From Methanosarcinaceae archaeon (GTDB lineage: Archaea > Halobacteriota > Methanosarcinia > Methanosarcinales > Methanosarcinaceae): a stretch of 23,328 bases of DNA. A program made the position numbers and the translations under genes. Shown piece by piece: positions 1-8,288 of this stretch; position 1 is the first letter of the stretch, and each line of letters opens with the position of its first letter. Below the pieces are notes generated by a model, which was not told where the DNA came from, searched no databases, and was given only the letters and a program-made list of their open reading frames with translations. The stretch covers positions 1-23,328 of the forward strand of contig DQIO01000324.1 in assembly GCA_020793555.1 (NCBI GenBank). Direction: 5' to 3'.

Positions 1-74
1 TGATACATCGCATCTTTGTGCAGAAGTTTATCCACTGTTTTGTCGTGCATTTGTTTACCCATCAGTTCATGCAT
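1..74 (-). CDS. Possible 5' end of a gene cut by the window edge
   Basis: On the minus strand an ATG at 74 opens a frame of 24 codons that runs off the left edge. The start reads MHELMGKQMHDKTVDKLLHK and is charged and amphipathic, which looks more protein-like than the surrounding spacer. No Shine-Dalgarno sequence is visible; an AT-rich stretch about 20 bases upstream could be a TATA box. The family is not recognisable from so short a piece, and the call could be chance. Confidence 0.22.
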   Translation of the reverse strand, partial: MHELMGKQMHDKTVDKLLHKDAMY

Positions 75-180
75 TTGCTGTATCTTAAATATGGAGGAAA
101 AATTGCCTATTGGTAAAACGTGGTATTCCGATGTGGCGCATCAAGCATCATATCGTTTTTTGTTTATCTTAATCGTTATA

Positions 181-204
181 CCCCGCAGCTCTGCTGCGGT
201 TGGG
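181..204. repeat. CCCCGCAGC hairpin repeat, copy 1
   Basis: CCCCGCAGCTCTGCTGCG followed by GTTGGG. CCGCAGC and GCTGCGG pair as a 7-bp stem around a TCT loop. An almost identical 24-base copy lies at 327-350, so this is a dispersed short hairpin element rather than a chance palindrome. Confidence 0.7.
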
Positions 205-326
205 ATAAACCATAGTCTAATGGGCGTTTGAAATACAATGTACTAAATAAGAAAATGAAGTTTGCAAGTAAATGAAACTTTTGGATTTCGAATAGAAACG
301 GAGTTGTAAAGCGACGGCACGTCATG

Positions 327-350
327 CCCCGCAGCTCTGCTGCGATTGGG
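327..350. repeat. CCCCGCAGC hairpin repeat, copy 2
   Basis: Second copy of the 24-base unit at 181-204, differing at one base (A for G after the stem), so the stem is CGCAGC/GCTGCG. It lies just downstream of the DUF2326 gene stop. It could act as a 3' RNA structure for that operon, but there is no T-run after it on the minus strand. Confidence 0.65.
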
Positions 351-376
351 TGTGCCTTCGCAACTTTTGACTGACT

Positions 377-2113
377 TTATTTGTCTGGTATATCCACTTT
401 AATACCTAACAATTTATCATAATTTGATTCATCAGTCAAAGTTAATACGGTATTATGAGCAATGATTTTTTCAAATTCATTATCTGTCATATGTTTTTTG
501 ATTTCATCGAGTTGATTCTGATTTACCGTTGCAATATACTGCTTATTCACTTGTGCAAACTTTTCATAAACGGTTTTGAACATATCTGCTTTTTGTCTTT
601 CATCAGTGCCGTCAAAAAGCCTGCTATCATGAAAAACAAAGTCGATATTATGGTTATGTCCTTTAAACAGTATCGTTAAGTCATAACAGAAAATTTTAAC
701 ATTATTGATACCATCAGAGGCATCAGATTCGATTTTAGCGTCAATATTAAACTGCAACTGATTTTCCCCATCATTACACTCTATGGTAAGACCTGCCACG
801 CTATCGGGATAGAATTTTTTCGCAAGTCTTCTAAAATAATCTCGCAATACGATCGTTTCAGGCTCGATTTCTGTCAAATATTGTTCTGTAACTTCGGTGA
901 GCTCTATAAAATCTTTCTCAAACTGCCTTTCTTTAATTTTATATTCAGACTGAAGTTCCTGATATTTTTGGAGACTGTCCCTCTCCGCTTTTAACTCTGC
1001 ATTTTTATTGCTGAGGCTTACAAAAAGGTCAAGAGCCTGGTGTTCCCCCAGATACTTTATTAGTTTATCGAAATCCTTTTGCAGCTTTCCAACACTTTCT
1101 TTTTTATTTTTATTTTTCTGTTCCAGTTTATTTTGCTGCTCAAGTAGTCTTCTTTTACGATTGGATATTAATTTTTTATAAAATACTTCCAGCTCATCCA
1201 ATGTTTTTGTCATATTTTCAGAAAAATTAATCTTTGATTCCCTGTAAATAGCTTTGATATTAGCCTTATTTATATCGGGAGAATTTTCGAGACTTTTATT
1301 AATATTCTCTATGTTGTTTTGCAACATTATAACATGATTATTTAATGAAAAAAGTTCCTTCTCTATTCTATCTGCTTCCAACTGAACGTCGTTATAATCT
1401 TCTGCTACTTTAAAATTACTTAAATTATCATCAAGCCGTTTTATCCGCTCTTCAAGATCAACAAGCGTTAAAATAACATCCTTATTTCCAGTAAAGAAAT
1501 CTCTTAATAATGAATCATTTTTAAAATTCGTTTCAAGATTTTTTACTCGGTTCTGCTCTTTTCTGATTTCATATTTTTTTTGTGCAAGAACAGCATCAAG
1601 TCCTAGTAAAAAAGCATTATAAAGTAATGCCTGATAATCTGTTTTGGTTTTTCCTGACTTATTATAAGCCACATATGACTCTTTTTTAGGTCTAATAAAA
1701 TAGGGAATCAGAGAACGAAAGGTCAAGAAAGAAATATCCTCTGGAATATCAAAACATAATGATTTCATTTTTTCATTAAACTTTTTAACCGAAATAACTT
1801 CATTGTTTAATACAATCTGTTTAGGGTTATTTGTTGCCCTTTTTGCAGTGTATTTTTTATTGTCTATTTCAAAATCAACAAAAAATTCCCATTCCGGTAA
1901 CTTTTCACAAAATACTTTATAATCTTCGGCACTGGCTCCGAGACAAAAATGAATAATGCGCACCAGCAAGGATTTCCCAACACCATTGTAAGTTTTACCT
2001 TGTTCACTCGAATCTGGATTTTTCTGTTTTGCAACAATAAAACTAAGTCCGGTTTTATTAAATTCAACCGTCCTAAAACTTGCTTGATTGGAATAAACTT
2101 TTAATAATTGCAT
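377..2113 (-). CDS. DUF2326 SMC-like ATPase of an ABC-3C conflict system
   Basis: A 578-residue ATPase built like a small SMC/RecN protein. The N-terminal half-domain carries a Walker A motif (YNGVGKSLL, residues 42-50). A long charged coiled coil with Lys/Glu/Gln/Asn-rich heptads spans about residues 165-420. The C-terminal DUF2326 half-domain has a Walker B-like segment (VFHDSRLFDG, around 493-502) followed by the DERQ signature. This HDS-x-LFDG-x-DERQ block is what I recall as typical of DUF2326 proteins. The family is known, mainly from comparative genomics, as the ATPase of ABC three-component (ABC-3C) systems, thought to sense invading DNA or nucleoprotein and license an effector. The gene is last in its cluster and its ATG overlaps the end of the middle-component gene by 13 bases, so coupled translation is likely. 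The target is unknown. Confidence 0.88.
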   Translation of the reverse strand: MQLLKVYSNQASFRTVEFNKTGLSFIVAKQKNPDSSEQGKTYNGVGKSLLVRIIHFCLGASAEDYKVFCEKLPEWEFFVDFEIDNKKYTAKRATNNPKQIVLNNEVISVKKFNEKMKSLCFDIPEDISFLTFRSLIPYFIRPKKESYVAYNKSGKTKTDYQALLYNAFLLGLDAVLAQKKYEIRKEQNRVKNLETNFKNDSLLRDFFTGNKDVILTLVDLEERIKRLDDNLSNFKVAEDYNDVQLEADRIEKELFSLNNHVIMLQNNIENINKSLENSPDINKANIKAIYRESKINFSENMTKTLDELEVFYKKLISNRKRRLLEQQNKLEQKNKNKKESVGKLQKDFDKLIKYLGEHQALDLFVSLSNKNAELKAERDSLQKYQELQSEYKIKERQFEKDFIELTEVTEQYLTEIEPETIVLRDYFRRLAKKFYPDSVAGLTIECNDGENQLQFNIDAKIESDASDGINNVKIFCYDLTILFKGHNHNIDFVFHDSRLFDGTDERQKADMFKTVYEKFAQVNKQYIATVNQNQLDEIKKHMTDNEFEKIIAHNTVLTLTDESNYDKLLGIKVDIPDK

Positions 2114-2346
2114 TTTATTACAACCCCGTCCTGTTCTTTAACAGCCCCAATTGAATGAAGAAATACTATTGTAAGTAATAAATTATCAAAGCTATGTTTA
2201 GCATAGTATAGCTTTTTATTAAAATCATTCTGATATTGGCTCCATAAACTATCAATCGATTCCGGAGATTCTAATTGAGTCAAAATATAACTACCAAAAC
2301 CAAGCAGAGATTCCGAAAAATTTGTGTGCTTTGTTGGAATTATCAT
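2101..2346 (-). CDS. ABC-3C middle component (MC6-like)
   Basis: An 81-residue protein that starts MIIPTKHTNFSESLLGFGSY and continues with the LW-x-x-Y/F and SFDNLLLTIVFLHSIGAV patterns. This matches my recollection of the ABC-3C middle component 6 family: short, winged-helix-sized proteins always coded between the effector and the DUF2326 ATPase. The family is presumed to couple ATPase to effector; no enzymatic residues are visible. Its ATG overlaps the effector stop codon by one base (TAATG) and its own stop lies inside the ATPase start region, so the three genes form one tightly coupled operon. Length is normal for the family. Confidence 0.82.
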   Translation of the reverse strand: MIIPTKHTNFSESLLGFGSYILTQLESPESIDSLWSQYQNDFNKKLYYAKHSFDNLLLTIVFLHSIGAVKEQDGVVIKCNY

Positions 2347-2984
2347 TATACTTCCTCCTGCACAGGTTCTTCAAAAATGTCACATGTTTCAAAATATTTT
2401 GACATTATCACGATTGCTGAAGTTTGATACATGTGTTCTGCTTTCGGGCTTGCAGAGTTAACAATAGCCCAAAATAACGTGTCTCCACTTTTATTTTCTT
2501 TTTCATGCGAATAAACCTCATTCATTTTATCTCGTAAAGAGTCAGCAAGGAAATCACTGTTGTTTTTCAAATACTCCTCTGAAGAATATGATTGAAAAGA
2601 ACCATTACTGAGTAATTGGGATACATATTCAGACAAAACGTTTAATTTTATTTTTTCATCCCATTCAGGTACTACAATTTTTGGTTTATCGCCATCGTTT
2701 AAAGGCAATTGCATAATATGCCCGATTACTTCATTTAGGATTGAAAAATCTAACTGTTTAATATTAGCAGGATCAGGAGTATTTCCGACTATTGATAATA
2801 TCTTGTCATCCTCAAGCTCAAAAAGAATATTTTCAAGATCTTTTGCGGTTAAAAATCCAGCACCGTTCAGATTATGCGATATTTTCATCTCTTGAATTAT
2901 TTTCTCAGAATCGGCATTTACGCCTTTGTATTTATCGTTAACAACAAAATAAAATTCATTTACAGTAGACCATTGCGCTTTCAA
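2346..2984 (-). pseudogene. ABC-3C effector, C-terminal part after a frameshift
   Basis: This open frame (212 codons from an internal initiator) continues the upstream nuclease-like fragment in another frame. Read further upstream, the same frame gives HKLKEDFDGLKAQWSTVNEF, which joins naturally to the end of the fragment at 3002-3253. This is the region of ABC-3C effectors that follows the nuclease domain and holds the ABC-3C C-terminal domain, mostly helical here, ending in VQEEV. The annotated start has no ribosome binding site, and the conserved block before it is coding. I therefore read this as the second half of one gene of roughly 300 codons broken by one base between about 3005 and 3033. 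The alternative is a real split pair or a sequence error. Confidence 0.75.
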
Positions 2985-3001
2985 ACCATCAAAATCCTCT
3001 T

Positions 3002-3253
3002 TTAACTTATGACAACATTTGGGTACGACTTTTGTATATCTTCGGGAGCATATACCTGATAAAATATACCCTTGGTTTTTATGTAACCATCATTCTTTCT
3101 GTCGCCGATGTTTCCCCACGGTTTTATCTGTTGAAAATCTGTTTCTGAATAATTCATAACTGCACTGAATATATCTTCAAATATCTGACCGTCAGCCTTT
3201 AAAATTTGATTTTGAAATAATTGTCGAGCAAGCGTTTTTTCTTGAACATCCAT
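3002..3253 (-). pseudogene. ABC-3C effector, N-terminal nuclease-like part (frameshifted)
   Basis: A short frame from the ATG at 3253; an upstream in-frame TTG at 3277 is less likely. It contains FQQIKPWGNIGDRKNDGYI followed by GIFYQVYAPED. The GD-x-x-NDG then Q-x-Y-A-P-E arrangement is the hallmark N-terminal domain of ABC-3C effectors and resembles the restriction-endonuclease fold (GDxGxD...ExK). No lysine is seen at the usual ExK position: the sequence has QVY. Catalytic activity is therefore uncertain. The frame stops at 3002 just before the block that continues in the frame of 2346-2984. A plausible TATA element (minus strand GATATAAAGG, 3321-3330) would give a leader of roughly 45 bases. 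Confidence 0.75.
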
Positions 3254-3320
3254 CTTATTTTCACATCCGCTACTCAATAGTTAAAAATTCAGAATTCTTT
3301 TAATGGAGCGATATAATCAA

Positions 3321-3330
3321 CCTTTATATC
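3321..3330 (-). promoter_or_regulatory. Candidate TATA box for the ABC-3C operon
   Basis: Minus-strand GATATAAAGG lies about 70 bases before the effector ATG. It is the best TATA-like element in the 3254-3512 spacer; no B recognition element stands out. Confidence 0.3.
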
Positions 3331-3482
3331 TATGCTCAATGCCCTTTTATGCGTTTCGCCCATGATGACTCACTTAAACAGTCATATTTTCCAATTTTTT
3401 AGTAATTAAACCTTGTGAAAAGTTTTGGATAATTAACAGTCCTGCTCCCCGCACCTATAAAAACCAGAGTTACAACTCACAA

Positions 3483-3512
3483 CCAAAAAACCAACCCCCC
3501 AGTCCCCAAACT
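3483..3512 (-). terminator. Possible T-run terminator after argS
   Basis: Immediately after the argS stop the minus strand reads a G-rich tract and then GGTTTTTTGG. Archaeal termination often uses T-runs without a stem. There is no hairpin here, so the call is tentative. Confidence 0.3.
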
Positions 3513-5216
3513 TCACATCGCTTCCGGCGCCCCGATCCCAAGCGTATCCAGAGTATTCGCAAGCACGATCCGCGCGCAATCCACAAGCACAAGCCTGTTC
3601 GTCCTCAAATCCTCTTCCTCGGCACTGATCACAGGCACGAACCTGTAGAACTGGTTAAACGCATCCGCAAGTTCCCTTGCATATATCGCAAAGAAGTGAG
3701 GTTTTAATTCACGCGCAGACTGATCTATAACCTTATCGAACAGAGCCATTTTCTTGATAAAAGCAACCTCTGTATCCTCCACAAGAACTGAAGGGTCAAT
3801 CTCTGTATCAGGATTCCATATCCCATCTTCCTCTGCCTTTTTCAGGATACTGCACGCGCGGGCATGTGCATACTGGATGAAAGGAGCGCCCTGTTTCTCA
3901 AAATCAAGTGCCGTTTTCCAGTCGAAGACCGTAGATTTTTCAGGAGTCACTTTAACGATATCGTACCGCACAGCACCCATACCAACAACATTAGCAACCT
4001 CTCTTTTGAACTCATCCGACATCTCAGGACGGCGTTTCTCAACCTCCAAAAACGCCTGCTCCTCTATCTGGTCGAACAGATCATCAGACGTAATGAACTT
4101 ACCGCGCCGTGTGCTCATCGAGCCTTCAGGCAAAGATACAAACTCAAAAATAACGATCTCAGGTTCAGGCTTACCAATCGCATTCAGAGTTGCCTTGAGT
4201 TGTCCCGAAATCAGTTTGTGGTCAGCTCCTAAAACATCAATCATGCGCTCTGCCTGCTCACCTTTCCATTCATGGTATGCAAGGTCGCGTGTAGTATAAA
4301 GTGAAGTACCATCTGTCCTCTGGATAACAAGCGACTTTTCAAAACCGTAATCCAAAAGATCCACAACAAGCGCACCATTATCGATCTCAGTGCGACCTGT
4401 CGCCTTGATCTCATCAACGATACGCGAAACCGCACCGTTGCGTATAAAATCGGACTCATTGACAAACTTATCGTGAAAAACATTCATTCGAAGAAGTGTT
4501 TCCCTGATACCGGAAACTGCAAGACTGACCGCCTCATCGAAACTATCGATCGTAGCATCATCCCCGCTCTCAACAAGCTGAATACGTTTGTCGATCTCTG
4601 CAACCTTTTCAGGATGTTCTTCAAGGTCCGCATTAGCCTTAATGTACACATCCGCAATTGCATGGTCGGATTTTTTAGATTTATCGAACTCAAACTGTGA
4701 CAGTGCCCAAGATACGATAGCTATCTGGCGACCCATGTCATTAACATAATACTGCGTCTCAACGTCATATCCGGCATGCTTGAGTATGCGCGTCAGTGTA
4801 TCGCCTATAACGGAATTTCGGATATGTCCGACATGCAGGGGACCGTTCGGGTTCGCGGATGTGTGCTCCATCATGATACTGCCGGTGCAAAAACCGCCGC
4901 CAAAACCTGTTTTTTCATCCCTTATCCTCACAACCGTCTCATCAACATATTCTCGGCTTGCCGTAATATTCAGGTACGGTCCTGTTGTACCAATCTTTTC
5001 AACATACGAACCATCCGGTATTGTTACCGCAGCAGCGATCTTTTCCGCGATATCCTTTGGATTCTGTTTTGCCTTTGATGCCAGACTAAACGCAACCCTT
5101 GATGCAATATCCGCATGTGGAGATGGTTCAAGAACAATATCATCAACTTCAAAACCTGCCGACCTGATTGCATTATCAAGTATAGACGTAACCTGTTCCT
5201 TAAATTGTAAAAACAA
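3513..5216 (-). CDS. argS: Arginyl-tRNA synthetase
   Basis: Class I synthetase that charges tRNA-Arg with arginine using ATP. The 567-residue protein has the N-terminal Add1-like domain (about 1-110), then ANPNGPLHVGHIRNS with the HIGH-type signature HVGH at 128-131. The KMSKS equivalent is MSTRRG at 367-372, and the C-terminal helical DALR anticodon-binding domain covers about 445-567. Length is normal for archaeal ArgRS. The start is a TTG at 5216: a strong GGTGAT ribosome binding site sits five bases upstream and the resulting N-terminus (FLQFKEQV) fits the family. The gene lies 21 bases after prf1 and is surely in the same transcript. Confidence 0.97.
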   Translation of the reverse strand: MFLQFKEQVTSILDNAIRSAGFEVDDIVLEPSPHADIASRVAFSLASKAKQNPKDIAEKIAAAVTIPDGSYVEKIGTTGPYLNITASREYVDETVVRIRDEKTGFGGGFCTGSIMMEHTSANPNGPLHVGHIRNSVIGDTLTRILKHAGYDVETQYYVNDMGRQIAIVSWALSQFEFDKSKKSDHAIADVYIKANADLEEHPEKVAEIDKRIQLVESGDDATIDSFDEAVSLAVSGIRETLLRMNVFHDKFVNESDFIRNGAVSRIVDEIKATGRTEIDNGALVVDLLDYGFEKSLVIQRTDGTSLYTTRDLAYHEWKGEQAERMIDVLGADHKLISGQLKATLNAIGKPEPEIVIFEFVSLPEGSMSTRRGKFITSDDLFDQIEEQAFLEVEKRRPEMSDEFKREVANVVGMGAVRYDIVKVTPEKSTVFDWKTALDFEKQGAPFIQYAHARACSILKKAEEDGIWNPDTEIDPSVLVEDTEVAFIKKMALFDKVIDQSARELKPHFFAIYARELADAFNQFYRFVPVISAEEEDLRTNRLVLVDCARIVLANTLDTLGIGAPEAM

Positions 5217-5221
5217 AAATA

Positions 5222-5227
5222 ATCACC
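5222..5227 (-). promoter_or_regulatory. Ribosome binding site deciding the argS TTG start
   Basis: Minus-strand GGTGAT, five bases before the TTG at 5216. It matches the archaeal 16S 3' end and supports the non-ATG start. Confidence 0.75.
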
Positions 5228-5237
5228 TTTTGAATAA

Positions 5238-6485
5238 TTAGATCCCTGTACTGTAACGCAGAATTGCAGCAATGCCACCAAAAGCGTTCATGAGCTGTGC
5301 ACCCTCGTCAAAGTCAGTCGAAATGAACATAACCTCTGTGCCCATCTGATCACACATGCCGGATAATTCATCCACCACATCCACTTTCTCAACAACTCTC
5401 AGGGTTGAGCCGCATTTAGGACAGTTGCCTGGAGGTTCTATTTTCTGACTGGGTTTGTATTCACGTGTAATACTAGCCTCATAATCGCATGATTCGCATT
5501 TTATAATATCCTTCTCGGCCCTCAGGTCCTCGGAAAGTAACAGTACATCCACAGCACCAACATCCAGATTAGCTTTTACAGCCTCTGCACCGTATGTCGC
5601 TTTTCCTGAATCAGAAACCAGTTCACCAAAGAACCTTTTCATCATATTCTTCTCAATCATAAGATCAAGGTCTGCAAGCCTGTCACCTGCTGCATTCACA
5701 AGTTCGGACAGTCCCGATTCGTCGGTGTAGGCAGCATCAAAAAGTCCTATAATCTTTTTCTCAATTTCATGATGGAAAAAATGACCGGACTCAAATTCTT
5801 CCTTTGTCGGAGAAGGTCCACCTATCAATACACCCTCAAAGTCTTTCTGGTCTACTGTCATGAACACATCACTTGCAGAATTACCTATTCGTTTATAGAA
5901 ATCATGTATTGCAATGAGCCGAAGCTGCTGGAATCTGTGTGCACTCTGTCCACCTTTTCGCTGCTTACCAGGTACGTTTGATGTCATGTGGCGGAACGAT
6001 TCGATATGTTTCCCTGTCAACAATCCAACAGTTGCCTCTCTGCGATCGAGAACCAAAAGACCGTAGGTCTTCTTATCCCGCAGCATATCCTCAAGAGGAG
6101 GAAGATAAAACGATGAATCACAGTGATATTTGTAAGTCTGTATTGGCTCAGGTGGCTCGACCATGGTTGTCTCCATGTTGGTCTTATTCGCACCGACATC
6201 AACCGCACCCGTAAAGAACACAATACCATTCTCGGGCGCTTTTTTGATATACCGCAGTCTTGAAAGCAACGACTCAAGTGCCCCCTGTACATTGGTCTTG
6301 GTCATTTTGGATTTGATGTTCGCAGCCTGCCCATGCTCATCCCTTAACTGGGACGTGACATCTGATATCTGTTTATCATGCGGGATGTACAGTGATACAA
6401 GTTCAGTGCCCCTGCCTTTTTTATCCCTGAGCCCTTCAAGTTTGCGTTTGAATTCGTATTTCTGATGTGCCGATTGTTCTGCCAT
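5238..6485 (-). CDS. prf1: Peptide chain release factor aRF1
   Basis: Archaeal/eukaryotic class I release factor, which reads all three stop codons in the A site and triggers peptide release. The 415-residue protein shows NIKS at 56-59 and Y-x-C-x-x-x-F at 120-126, both stop-codon recognition motifs, and GGQ at 178-180 for hydrolysis. A C-terminal domain has a zinc-ribbon cysteine pattern (C330, C333, C355, C358). Length is standard for archaeal aRF1. The ATG at 6485 is preceded by a weak purine tract (GAGGCG). It is the first gene of a two-gene operon with argS, linking two translation functions. Confidence 0.97.
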   Translation of the reverse strand: MAEQSAHQKYEFKRKLEGLRDKKGRGTELVSLYIPHDKQISDVTSQLRDEHGQAANIKSKMTKTNVQGALESLLSRLRYIKKAPENGIVFFTGAVDVGANKTNMETTMVEPPEPIQTYKYHCDSSFYLPPLEDMLRDKKTYGLLVLDRREATVGLLTGKHIESFRHMTSNVPGKQRKGGQSAHRFQQLRLIAIHDFYKRIGNSASDVFMTVDQKDFEGVLIGGPSPTKEEFESGHFFHHEIEKKIIGLFDAAYTDESGLSELVNAAGDRLADLDLMIEKNMMKRFFGELVSDSGKATYGAEAVKANLDVGAVDVLLLSEDLRAEKDIIKCESCDYEASITREYKPSQKIEPPGNCPKCGSTLRVVEKVDVVDELSGMCDQMGTEVMFISTDFDEGAQLMNAFGGIAAILRYSTGI

Positions 6486-6800
6486 TTTGTGAACGCCTCG
6501 TGATTGGGATTATAGTTAAGATTTAGATTGAAATTAAGATTGAAATTTGATATGTGACTGACTCTTGGTTTTTCTTACTCTAAGTAGATGTTGATGTAAA
6601 TATAGATTATGACTGCTACTTGTTTATTACAGTTAAAACCAAACAATGCTAACTGATATCGTGCAAATTTCAATAAGCATATTTGTTAGTAGTTTTTAGT
6701 TCCAATTCAATCCGCCACCTCTCGGCATATCCCGTCATAATCAATAAAAGACTAATAGAACGATCTTAATTTATCTTTATGATATTGACAAAATTACATT
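6486..6800. other. AT-rich spacer upstream of prf1
   Basis: A 315-base spacer with no coding signal on either strand. Next to prf1 it holds a tandem 12-base direct repeat, AGATTGAAATTA-like, at about 6525-6548. It must contain the prf1-argS promoter, but no clear TATA box is seen; the best AT-rich candidate is near 6597-6606. No hairpin terminator for the upstream ATPase gene is visible. Confidence 0.5.
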
Positions 6801-8231
6801 TCAATCCCCAAAACAACCACCCACATCATCAAGTGTATAAAGTAAAAAGCCATTAACCTTAGCAAACTCCTCTGCCTTTTTTGAAAAACCCGATTTTGAG
6901 ATCACTGCAAAATGTTCCTGCCTATTACCCTTATTCCAATCTACAAGCCAAGACTTTTGCATAAGGTTCTCCAAAACACCGACATCAGTTAGTCTATTTC
7001 GCCATTTACATTCACACAAAAAAATATCATTCGTATTTTCATCCAGAGCAACGATATCAATCTCACTACCTTTACGATTCCACCATTTACCGATCTTTGA
7101 AAAACTCAATGGAAGCATGCCCTGTTTATTCATATTCATCAGAAACTGCGTCGCAACGTTTTCAAATTCATGTCCCGTAAATGCATCAAAATCCTGCATG
7201 ATCTTTCCCATCAAGATATCATAATTGCCGATCTCATAATCGCTCATGTTCCGATATACGTACCTGAACCAGAATTTGAAGAAATTATCACTTATGAAGT
7301 ATCGCCCTTTTTTACTCTTCCACGGTTTCTGCTCAGTTATCGGGACAACATAATCCAAATAACCAAAATCCTTCACAAGCAAACCAAGATATTTATTTAT
7401 GCTCTGCGTCTTTATTCCAGATTTATCCGCAATCGTTGTCATTTCGGAATTTCCAAGAGCAATCGCTTCAAGTATTGAAAAATAAGAAGAATGCTCACTC
7501 CCAAAATCTTCTACCAATATACTTCTGGCTTCCTCTTTCAATGGAGCGAAATCCCTGAAAATTAGTAAACGAAGAGCAGAAAAGATATCATCACCAAAAA
7601 GCCCTTGCTCCTCTGCTGCCACATAATATTTTGGAATACCACCAAAAACAGTATACCAACGCATCTGCTCTTCAATTTCCGTAACACCAATATCTGCCAA
7701 CATTCCGGCTATGTCCTTGAACAACAACGGTTTTAACACATACTTTTCGGTAACTCTTCCAAAAAGAGGCTCTTTGCTATCAGAAAATATCTTGTTCATC
7801 AGCGTTACATGCGAACCCGCAGCAATTATATGAACATGCGTTTTGTTCTTAAGATTATCAAACACTTTCTGAAAATCGGAAAAAATGCTTTCATCCACAT
7901 ATTTCAGATTCTGGAACTCATCAAAGAATACAACTGTATTATCCCCAACATTGTTCAACAAAAATTTCAGCCATTCATCGAACTTCAGTATTGTTGGAAA
8001 CCCATCAATTCTGGTTCTGGCAATTTCAGATAATTCCTCCAAAAGCAATGAAGGTTTTTTTCGACCAATAAAAAAATAAAGATGCTCCTTATTTTCATAG
8101 AACTTCTTGACCAATTCGGTTTTCCCAACCCGCCTTCGTCCACTAATTATTGTAAAATGAGTTGATTTACTACACAACTTCCGAACACGTTCAAGTTCGT
8201 CCAGTTCATCCTTGCGGTTATAAAATCTCAT
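6801..8231 (-). CDS. Archaeal AAA ATPase with C-terminal DUF234 nuclease-like domain
   Basis: A 476-residue member of the archaeal ATPase family (Archaeal_ATPase plus DUF234), common in many copies in methanogens and of unclear cellular role. Walker A is GRRRVGKTEL (31-40) and Walker B is VVFFDEFQ (100-107). A winged-helix segment (EMTTIADKSGIKTQSINKYL) follows the ATPase core. The C-terminal domain has KGSEIDIVAL (387-396) and CECKW (406-410), a PD-(D/E)xK-like arrangement. That fits the view that these are DNA-linked, possibly mobile or defence-related STAND-like ATPases. The ATG at 8231 lacks a good ribosome binding site. The gene stands alone, and a large palindrome just upstream probably covers its transcription start. 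Confidence 0.9.
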   Translation of the reverse strand: MRFYNRKDELDELERVRKLCSKSTHFTIISGRRRVGKTELVKKFYENKEHLYFFIGRKKPSLLLEELSEIARTRIDGFPTILKFDEWLKFLLNNVGDNTVVFFDEFQNLKYVDESIFSDFQKVFDNLKNKTHVHIIAAGSHVTLMNKIFSDSKEPLFGRVTEKYVLKPLLFKDIAGMLADIGVTEIEEQMRWYTVFGGIPKYYVAAEEQGLFGDDIFSALRLLIFRDFAPLKEEARSILVEDFGSEHSSYFSILEAIALGNSEMTTIADKSGIKTQSINKYLGLLVKDFGYLDYVVPITEQKPWKSKKGRYFISDNFFKFWFRYVYRNMSDYEIGNYDILMGKIMQDFDAFTGHEFENVATQFLMNMNKQGMLPLSFSKIGKWWNRKGSEIDIVALDENTNDIFLCECKWRNRLTDVGVLENLMQKSWLVDWNKGNRQEHFAVISKSGFSKKAEEFAKVNGFLLYTLDDVGGCFGD

Positions 8232-8242
8232 GGTCGCTCAAT

Positions 8243-8279
8243 AATAATACTAATTAGTATCATACTAATTAGTATTATT
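8243..8279. promoter_or_regulatory. 37-bp perfect palindrome upstream of the ATPase gene
   Basis: Two tandem copies of the 14-base self-complementary core ATACTAATTAGTAT (8247-8260 and 8262-8275) separated by one base. With flanking AATA/TATT the whole is a perfect 37-base palindrome around 8261. A TATA-like element (minus ATTATAAATA, about 8279-8288) lies just upstream, so the palindrome should span the transcription start of the ATPase gene. It could be a double operator, or form a hairpin in the 5' leader. Confidence 0.6.
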
Positions 8280-8288
8280 TATAATTTT

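Noticed and set aside
16..231. 71-codon plus-strand frame
   Set aside because: Half of it translates the hairpin repeat (IPRSSAAVGI), and the rest has no protein-like pattern.
3754..5241. Long antisense frames across argS
   Set aside because: They are shadows of a gene with clear motifs; compositions follow the complement of the argS codons.
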